Source: SUG1106 sp051883095
Lineage (GTDB): Bacteria > Bacillota > Clostridia > Peptostreptococcales > Anaerovoracaceae
Direction of reading: 5' to 3'
NCBI GenBank assembly: GCA_051883095.1
Contig: JBJETB010000038.1
Location: 1 to 63,463, forward strand
DNA: 63,463 nt
Shown here in pieces: positions 57,714 to 63,463 of this stretch (its first letter is position 1; each line of letters begins with the position of its first letter). The position numbers and the translations under genes were made by a program. The notes beneath the pieces were generated by a model. That model saw only the letters and a program-made list of their open reading frames with translations. It searched no databases and was not told where the DNA came from.

Positions 57714-59987
57714 ATGGGTGCAAAAAATGTTTCCCTGAGTGAAACAATACAATATATAAACGATAGAAGAAATGAAAATTATGACAGAGGCGAAATTCCG
57801 GTCCGCGACCGCTGCTACAGAGAAGCCTTTGCCGAACATCCTGATGAAATCCGCGCGGTACAGTTCGCATACGGTTTTCAAAAATTTTTACAACAGAAAA
57901 AAATTCTTATTAATGAATACGACATCCTTGCCGGAAACGCATTCAGATATACATATAATACTACCCTTCCCGTATGGTGTCCTGAAGATTTCGATCCGCA
58001 GTATCGACCTCCTATGGGTGTCGATCCATATGTGGAAGCTGCAGTATGCAACGAATTCTACGGCTACGAAGAAGGTTCCGAAGGATATGAAAAGGTTAAC
58101 AAATTCGCCCTTTGCGTAAAGAACTGGCTCTTCAAACACTGGGAAAGCGGACACATAGTTCCCGGATATGCAAAAGTAATAAACGGAGGCTACGGCGCTA
58201 TCCTCAAGGAGTGTGACGAGGCTCTGAAAACTGCCGATGAAAAGCAGACCCAGTTCATAACGGCCATGAAAATTGTATGCCAGTCTGCAATCGATTATAT
58301 CCACCGCTATGAAGCATTGGCACGTATCCGTGCTGAGGAGACAACTAATCCGACATGGAAAAAGCAGATGGAACGTATAGCATCGGCCTGTGCACAGATT
58401 GCAGAAGGACCTGCTACCAACTTTTTTGAAGCTGTTCAGCTTCTCTGGTTCGCCCACGAGCTTGTTCTGGCGGAAAACGTACCGGCTTCCGAATCTCCTG
58501 CCCGTATAGACCAGTATCTGTATCCGTATTATTCAAAAGACAAAACTTCCGGTGCAGAAACTTATGAATCAGCCAGTGACCTTATTCAGGCTCTCTGGAT
58601 CAAGTTCAGCGCAAACCTTCATTCATACCAGAATGTAACCATCGGTGGTCTTGATACAAATGGTGTATATCAGGAAAACGATCTGACATTCATGTGCCTT
58701 CAGGCTACAAGGCTTCTCATGTTTGACCAGCCTATTCTCTGTATGCGTTACGACGATTCCATGTCAGACGAGCTTTGGGAAGAGGCTCTTGCTACAGTTC
58801 GCACAGGAACAGGCTTCCCTGCTTTCTTCAGTGACAAGGCCTGCATTGCAGCCAAGAAAAAGATGGGTCAGTCAGACGAGGATGCTCATGATTACGGAAT
58901 GATCGGCTGTGTTGAAATGACCTGCCCCGGCAAAGAATATTCCAAGACAGAAGTCCTTCGCATCAACTGGCCTAAGATTCTGGAACTAATGCTTAACGAC
59001 GGCAGATGCTCGGTTTCAGATGATATCATCAAGCCGTACACTTCTAAAGATCTTGATTCTATCAAGGATTTTGATGAATTATACAACTGGTATAAGGATG
59101 AACTTCTTCAGCACACCAGATTCGGTATGGAAAGTATCAACCGTCTGGACCCTATGGTTCCTGAGCGTTTCCCTACTCCATACATGTCCATTCTTATGGA
59201 AGGCTGTATTCAGAACGGAAAGGATGTAACTGCCGGAGGCACCAAATATAACAATGCCGGTGTCAGTGCCTGTGGACAGGCTAATGCAATAGATTCCCTT
59301 GCCGCGATTCGTAAGCTGGTATTCGAAGATAAGAAATATACGTTGAAAGAAATTGCCAATGCTGCCTTTGTGGATTTTGAAGGCTACGACGACATGCTTG
59401 CAGACATCAGGCACTGTCCTGCATACGGCAACGATGATGACACCGTGGACTGGATGATGGCAGATCTTACAGCCGCATGTGCAGAGCTCATTGACAGCAC
59501 CAGAACCCCTCGCGGCGGCAAATTCCAGTTTGGTCTGTATTCAGTAGAAGATCATGCCAAGATGGGACTTCTTACCGGAGGACTTCCTGACGGCAGACTT
59601 TCAACAACAGCTTTTGCAAATGCCTCCGCACCTGTTCAGGGTAAGGATATCAGCGGTCTGACTGCAGTGGTAAATTCCGTTCTTAAATCAGATCTGTCTG
59701 TTGCTACCAACGGTATGGTACTTGATGTAAAATTCCATCCTGCTTTCTTTGAAAAGAAATCTCATCAGAAGGCGTTCCGCGATTTAATCAACACTTTCTT
59801 TGATAACGGCGGCATGGAGATGCAGTTCAATGTCATTGACCGTGCGACACTTATCGACGCTCAGGAGCATCCTGAAAAGCACTGGGATCTGGTCGTACGC
59901 GTCTCAGGCTTCAGTGCATACTTCCGCTCACTGATGAAATCTACTCAGGATGAGATTATAGCCAGAACTGAATACATGAACATGTAA
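57714..59987 (+). CDS. Glycyl radical enzyme 2 (paralogue of GRE1, substrate unknown)
   Basis: 757 residues from the ATG at 57714, after AGAGGAAGAATT. Active-site loop IGCVEMTCPGKEY (Cys399, Glu401) and radical motif VRVSGFSAYF (Gly732). It aligns with GRE1 along its whole length (compare RYTYNTTLPVWCPEDFDPQYRPP, split, with the same region of GRE1) but differs next to the catalytic Glu (M-T-C-P against T-G-L-P) and in substrate-side segments, so the two probably handle different or consecutive substrates. There is no adjacent activase of its own; the one at 50004 is the likely partner. Confidence 0.92.
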   Translation: MGAKNVSLSETIQYINDRRNENYDRGEIPVRDRCYREAFAEHPDEIRAVQFAYGFQKFLQQKKILINEYDILAGNAFRYTYNTTLPVWCPEDFDPQYRPPMGVDPYVEAAVCNEFYGYEEGSEGYEKVNKFALCVKNWLFKHWESGHIVPGYAKVINGGYGAILKECDEALKTADEKQTQFITAMKIVCQSAIDYIHRYEALARIRAEETTNPTWKKQMERIASACAQIAEGPATNFFEAVQLLWFAHELVLAENVPASESPARIDQYLYPYYSKDKTSGAETYESASDLIQALWIKFSANLHSYQNVTIGGLDTNGVYQENDLTFMCLQATRLLMFDQPILCMRYDDSMSDELWEEALATVRTGTGFPAFFSDKACIAAKKKMGQSDEDAHDYGMIGCVEMTCPGKEYSKTEVLRINWPKILELMLNDGRCSVSDDIIKPYTSKDLDSIKDFDELYNWYKDELLQHTRFGMESINRLDPMVPERFPTPYMSILMEGCIQNGKDVTAGGTKYNNAGVSACGQANAIDSLAAIRKLVFEDKKYTLKEIANAAFVDFEGYDDMLADIRHCPAYGNDDDTVDWMMADLTAACAELIDSTRTPRGGKFQFGLYSVEDHAKMGLLTGGLPDGRLSTTAFANASAPVQGKDISGLTAVVNSVLKSDLSVATNGMVLDVKFHPAFFEKKSHQKAFRDLINTFFDNGGMEMQFNVIDRATLIDAQEHPEKHWDLVVRVSGFSAYFRSLMKSTQDEIIARTEYMNM

Positions 59988-60042
59988 TCCATAAACACGT
60001 TAAAAACTTTTTACCCATAATAAGTTTTTATACATATATTAA

Positions 60043-60090
60043 GCATTCGTGCGGTAATAGCAGCCACCGTCCGGATGCTTTTTCTTTTTC
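60043..60090 (+). terminator. Terminator after GRE2
   Basis: AGCATTCG (60043-60050) pairs with CGGATGCT (60073-60080), followed by TTTTCTTTTTC. Confidence 0.75.
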
Positions 60091-60148
60091 TTGACAAATG
60101 TCTCCTACAAGTGTAGTATATACCTAGAAGGGGTTACTACATTTGTAG
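60091..60148 (+). promoter_or_regulatory. BlaI promoter with two BlaI-type operators
   Basis: Promoter TTGACA (60091-60096), 17-nt spacer, TAGTAT (60114-60119). Two dyads CTACAAGTGTAG (60105-60116) and CTACATTTGTAG (60137-60148) match the BlaI/MecI consensus TACANNTGTA. The first covers the -10 box, the second abuts the ribosome binding site; their centres are 32 bp apart, about three helical turns. This is strong evidence for autorepression. Confidence 0.9.
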
Positions 60149-60159
60149 GAGGTATTTTT

Positions 60160-60522
60160 ATGTATAAATTGACAGATTCCGAATGGATTGTTTTAGAAGC
60201 CCTCTGGGACGGCAACGAAAATCTCGGTCAGATTACCGATGCTGTAAAGCCACAGTCAGGATGGAGCCGCAACACGGTTCACACCTATCTTACGAGAATG
60301 GAAAACAAGGGACTCGTAAACATTGACCGCACCGCTGAGCCTCATATATACACCGCCGCTGTCAGCCGTGATGACTGTGCACGTCAGGAGCGCAGCGCTC
60401 TTCTCAACAAAGTTTACGGAGGAGCCGCCGGTGACCTTCTGGTGGCCTTTCTTAAGGAAACCCATATCACTCCTGAGGAAAGAGACCGCCTGAAAAAACT
60501 GCTGGATGAAATGGAGGTGTAG
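60160..60522 (+). CDS. blaI: BlaI/MecI family repressor
   Basis: 120 residues from the ATG at 60160, after GTAGGAGGTATTTTT; the frame is open upstream. LTDSEWIVLEALWDGNENLGQI and WSRNTVHTYLTRMENKGLVN form the winged helix; the C-terminus is the dimerisation domain with the region cleaved on induction. It should repress its own operon through the two dyads upstream. Followed after 3 nt by the M56 protease gene. Confidence 0.93.
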   Translation: MYKLTDSEWIVLEALWDGNENLGQITDAVKPQSGWSRNTVHTYLTRMENKGLVNIDRTAEPHIYTAAVSRDDCARQERSALLNKVYGGAAGDLLVAFLKETHITPEERDRLKKLLDEMEV

Positions 60523-60525
60523 CCC

Positions 60526-62649
60526 GTGAACAACATCTGGGAATTCCTCGTAATGACACTTACTGTGTCTCTGTCTGCCGGGCTTATTATGATTATCAAA
60601 GCACTTTTAAAAGACAAGCTGACACCCCGCTGGCAATACGGCATATGGAGTCTTCTGATTATCAGAATGCTGCTCCCTGTGGCTGTATCTAACCGCTATG
60701 TGCTTGCTCCCATACCCATGTGGGTAGAAACTCTGAAGGCTCTTTGCGAGAGCCATCTCTCATCGTCCTACTCACAGACCTTCATTCCCGTGGATAGTCC
60801 ATGGTTTCTGCCTGTCATAACGTCTGCGCCCCAAAGCATAACCGACTGGATTTTTGTGTTTTATGCTGCCGGCGTTGTTATAAACCTGCTTATATGCCTT
60901 ATTTCCTATGTGAAACTGAGACGGATTATATCCGAAGCACAGCCTTTTTCCGCTGCAAACGCATTGCTTATAGACAATGTCTGCGAAAAATACGGCCTCA
61001 AAGCCTGTCACGCTGTGGAAATAGAAGGGCTGCCCTCTGCTTTTGTCTGCGGAATTACAAAACCGGTGCTGGTGCTGCCTGTAGGAACTCTAATCGATGA
61101 AAAAATCATACTTCACGAACTGCTCCACCTGAAATACAAGGATGCACTTCAAAGCGTTATATGGACTGTTTTCCGTGCCCTTCACTGGTGCAACCCTTTC
61201 ATGCACTATGTATTTAACTGTATAGGCAACGATATGGAGGCCCTCTGCGACAGGCGTGTTCTGGAAATGCTGGAAGGAGAAGAAAGAAGGGACTATGGCA
61301 AAATCCTTCTCCTCATGGCCAATGACCGCTACCCGCGGGCTTTCGGCACCACTTCACTTTCCAACGGCGGTAAGAACATCGCCAGACGCATCGCATGCAT
61401 CGCCCATTTCAAGAAATATCCTAAAGGCATGGCGCTTGTTTCCGTATGTATCGGCATTATGCTGATTCAGCCTTTGTTTTTCGGCAGCGAGTTTCACGGA
61501 GTAGCATCGTCCATAAACGACTACAGTGCAGCTAACAGTGAGATGATACTCCAAAAGGATCTGGCATCAGCCCGTCTAAACCGCTGTACCACAGTGGCCG
61601 GTGCCATAGATACCTATGCAAAAGGGCTCATCTACGAAAACGGTCTTTATCTGGCTGCTGCTTCTCCTCTCTCTGAGCAGAAAAAGCTTTATGAGCAGAT
61701 GTGCGCAAGCCTTGATTACAGCTGGGTTTATACCCATGTGGAAAATAATCTCGGTGCAAGGGCTTTTGCCAGATCGCCTAATCCGGAGGTAAGCATATCA
61801 AACCCCTATGAGGTCTGCAACATAAAACAATCCACCTTTGCGCCGGATGAATTTCAGTGTCAGCTGGTTATATATTCCACCAGCAATGATGCCGATGCGC
61901 TGCCGGGTATATCCATAATTCCGCTCTCAGTATGTATGGAAAATGGCAGCTGGGTGGTTGTGCCTTCAGGAGAAACGGAATTTATAGAAATGGATGAAAG
62001 CTCCTGGGGACATCCCCGCGGATTTGTCAGAGAAATCCTTGCCTTAACGCCCATATCCACCTACGAAGGCATCGGTACAAAGGGGTATATTACTGCTTCC
62101 TGCTGCACTTTCTACAATGTAAATAACACCGTGGAAACTCAGAACGATCTTTCCTGGTTTCTGGGAAACAGCTTCAACTTTAACGAAGTTCCCGTCACTA
62201 ACGCCGAATTTGAATACGCTGACATGGATTTTGATATAACCTACACCTTCACAGGCGAAAGGGAAAAGTTAAAAAATATTTCCTATGTTACTTTGGAAAA
62301 CATGTTTTATGACAGTGCAGCAGATATACCGTCAGATCCTGAAGCGCGCATGGACGATGAAAACTTTGCCCCTATAAAAGACAGCGGTGCCGGCTCAAGC
62401 TCTACAGGGTGGAGTTACCAAGCCGAAACTTATGACAATCATGACTGGAACGGTACAATCCGGGATATAAATTCCGGTGGCCGCTACTATACGAAAAGAG
62501 ATATAATAGACGCATTGAAGGTGTCTGCAACAGGTGACGCTTCACTGCCGCCTGTTGAAAATCCGGAAGTACTTGTCGCCCGTGTATATATAGACGGATT
62601 TGATACTGAGTATATCATTTCAAAGGAGGTGTCCCGAAATGAACAATGA
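60526..62649 (+). CDS. M56-family membrane metalloprotease sensor (BlaR1-like)
   Basis: 707 residues from a GTG start after GGAGGTG. About four membrane helices surround the zinc site HELLH (His197, Glu198, His201) with the later DMEALCDRRVLE, as in BlaR1/MecR1. The large extracytoplasmic part (from about 330) lacks penicillin-binding S-x-x-K/KTG motifs, so it is unlikely to sense beta-lactams; it contains several cysteines and an acidic repeat-like C-terminal half of unknown fold. On signal it should cleave the BlaI protein. The last 11 nt overlap the next gene. Confidence 0.85.
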   Translation: MNNIWEFLVMTLTVSLSAGLIMIIKALLKDKLTPRWQYGIWSLLIIRMLLPVAVSNRYVLAPIPMWVETLKALCESHLSSSYSQTFIPVDSPWFLPVITSAPQSITDWIFVFYAAGVVINLLICLISYVKLRRIISEAQPFSAANALLIDNVCEKYGLKACHAVEIEGLPSAFVCGITKPVLVLPVGTLIDEKIILHELLHLKYKDALQSVIWTVFRALHWCNPFMHYVFNCIGNDMEALCDRRVLEMLEGEERRDYGKILLLMANDRYPRAFGTTSLSNGGKNIARRIACIAHFKKYPKGMALVSVCIGIMLIQPLFFGSEFHGVASSINDYSAANSEMILQKDLASARLNRCTTVAGAIDTYAKGLIYENGLYLAAASPLSEQKKLYEQMCASLDYSWVYTHVENNLGARAFARSPNPEVSISNPYEVCNIKQSTFAPDEFQCQLVIYSTSNDADALPGISIIPLSVCMENGSWVVVPSGETEFIEMDESSWGHPRGFVREILALTPISTYEGIGTKGYITASCCTFYNVNNTVETQNDLSWFLGNSFNFNEVPVTNAEFEYADMDFDITYTFTGEREKLKNISYVTLENMFYDSAADIPSDPEARMDDENFAPIKDSGAGSSSTGWSYQAETYDNHDWNGTIRDINSGGRYYTKRDIIDALKVSATGDASLPPVENPEVLVARVYIDGFDTEYIISKEVSRNEQ

Positions 62650-63208
62650 AACCGGTACTCTCAAATCAGCAGATAATCTTGCCTCGGCCGTCGGTGCTGT
62701 GGGCAGAGCCTATATCTTCATATATCTGAATATCAACCTGGGGACACTGGACATACTGCCTGACTGGGTGGGATATCTTTTCATCCTGAGTGCCATCCCG
62801 ACCATCAGTCTTTGGGAAGAGTCCATGGGGCTTCTCCGCAGCATTGGATTTCTGCTTGCAATATACGAAGGCGCAGAATGGATTATCCAGCTCTTTGGCG
62901 GACATGCTGATATCCCTGTAGTAAGCCTTATTGCCGGTATTATCGGCCTGTATTTTCACTTCCAGCTTCTTACCAATATAGCGTCTGTTGCCTCCGAATA
63001 CGGACTCACAGGCAGAAGTGAAAACATCCTCAAGCTGAGAACTGCAAATACCGTTCTCCAGACAGTGGCCATGCTTACCATGCAGCTTTCATCACGTTTT
63101 GAGGCAGCATGGCCGGCGCTGGTCATGGCGATCATTATTGTGATTCTTACCATAATGATTACTGTCAGCATTTATGGGCTTAAGAAAGAGCTTCTTAATG
63201 TACAGTAA
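62639..63208 (+). CDS. Hypothetical membrane protein in the BlaI operon
   Basis: 189 residues from the ATG at 62639, after AAAGGAGGTGTCCCGAA, overlapping the protease gene. Five hydrophobic segments; IFIYLNINLGTLDILPDWVGYLFIL (split) resembles a domain seen in small Firmicute membrane proteins next to BlaR1-like genes. Function unknown; the overlap indicates co-expression with the sensor. Confidence 0.75.
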   Translation: MNNETGTLKSADNLASAVGAVGRAYIFIYLNINLGTLDILPDWVGYLFILSAIPTISLWEESMGLLRSIGFLLAIYEGAEWIIQLFGGHADIPVVSLIAGIIGLYFHFQLLTNIASVASEYGLTGRSENILKLRTANTVLQTVAMLTMQLSSRFEAAWPALVMAIIIVILTIMITVSIYGLKKELLNVQ

Positions 63209-63231
63209 TCACATAAAAGACTATAAAAATT

Positions 63232-63271
63232 AAAAAGCTGCTGTCGGGCATCAAACCGTCAAGCAGCTTTT
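63232..63271. terminator. Bidirectional terminator at the end of the BlaI operon
   Basis: AAAAAGCTGCT pairs with AGCAGCTTTT around a 19-nt loop; it serves both the BlaI operon and the convergent partial gene. Confidence 0.8.
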
Positions 63272-63298
63272 AAATGAAAGCAACAGATTATCTGCAAC

Positions 63299-63463
63299 CT
63301 AAAGTTTTTCAACCTCCTCGGCAGATAATCCCGTATATTTAATAATCTTGTCCACAAGTTCTCCTTCAGCCTTCATGGCACGAGCCAGCTCCAACTTCAT
63401 TTCCTGGTGTCCTGCGGCTTCGCCTTCAGTGCGGCCTTGCTCAAGTCCCAATTCCATGCCTTC
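63299..63463 (-). CDS. C-terminal end of an Rpn-like nuclease (cut by window edge)
   Basis: 54 residues plus stop are visible; the start lies beyond the right edge. The sequence has the charged repeat-like pattern GLEQGRTEGEAAGHQEMKLE, then ARAMKAEGELVDKIIKYTGLS and EEVEKL. This is the typical tail of Rpn/PD-(D/E)XK-type recombination-promoting nucleases (often called transposase_31 or DUF4351-like). The catalytic part is outside the window, so the call rests on the tail alone. Confidence 0.65.
   Translation of the reverse strand, partial: EGMELGLEQGRTEGEAAGHQEMKLELARAMKAEGELVDKIIKYTGLSAEEVEKL

Noticed and set aside
50004..59987. Bacterial microcompartment locus
   Set aside because: No shell protein, encapsulation peptide, aldehyde or alcohol dehydrogenase genes accompany the GREs.

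Overview
The window looks like chromosome of a strictly anaerobic, low-to-moderate GC Firmicute of class Clostridia. The evidence is strong AGGAGG-type ribosome binding sites, two oxygen-sensitive glycyl radical enzymes (GREs), an iron-only-hydrogenase-type ACT regulator, a clostridial thiolase, a split cobalamin-dependent methionine synthase, BlaI/M56 and MocR regulators, and a TagO-type cell-wall glycosyltransferase. A position near Peptostreptococcales/Anaerovoracaceae is a guess. I saw no rRNA, tRNA, transposase, cas genes or prophage.

Layout. 1-4.5 kb: two near-identical cobalamin riboswitches with terminators, each ahead of a small gene (an SseB-like protein cut by the window edge, and a 98-residue unknown followed by YitT), with an AAA-ATPase/PD-(D/E)XK gene between them. 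4.5-6.4 kb: SGNH-like protein and PQ-loop-like membrane protein, divergent from a LysR regulator. 6.4-12.1 kb: a TetM/EF-G-like GTPase fused to a YacP/Rae1-type nuclease domain, then an operon of ACT regulator, lipoprotein and fused ABC permease-ATPase. 12.2-15.6 kb: prepilin peptidase, yhbY, truA, dCMP deaminase, tagO. 15.8-19.1 kb: AspT/YidE-type transporter, ECF sigma/anti-sigma pair. 19.2-23.8 kb: methyltransferase fusion, DUF1847, glnS. 23.9-29.6 kb: metF, activation domain, metH, with ybaK and a DUF1836 regulator upstream. 29.7-38.2 kb: acyl-CoA ligase, MATE, DUF4230, radical SAM/HdeD/TetR, ferritin, EamA, ogt. 38.8-43.2 kb: thiolase, and a sir2-surE-isochorismatase-DUF2156 operon. 43.3-48.8 kb: patatin, HigBA-like module, MocR, apbE, NusG-II and Gx transporter. 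49.1-60 kb: the GRE locus. 60.1-63.5 kb: BlaI/M56 system and the end of an Rpn-like nuclease.

The GRE locus is the main catabolic unit. One minus-strand operon carries a TRAP transporter (DctP, DctQ, DctM), GRE1 and a GRE activase. A LysR gene follows upstream, and a second paralogous GRE runs divergently from it. Both GREs have a G-C-V-E active-site loop and a glycyl-radical motif, and a single activase is available for both. A flavodoxin/ferredoxin protein converges on the activase. I cannot assign the substrate.

The most unusual feature is non-coding. Five intergenic gaps (9.1, 17.2, 21.9, 38.4 and 48.8 kb), all between genes transcribed in the same direction, hold 200-270 bp elements made of fixed-length hairpins (51, 47, 41, 47 and 37 bp). 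In each element a locus-specific word of about 8-14 nt recurs in alternating orientation. The 17.2 and 38.4 kb elements are clear homologues: flanks and loops are conserved, but the hairpin arms have changed together and stay complementary. This is the opposite of ordinary transposon ends and suggests selection on base pairing.
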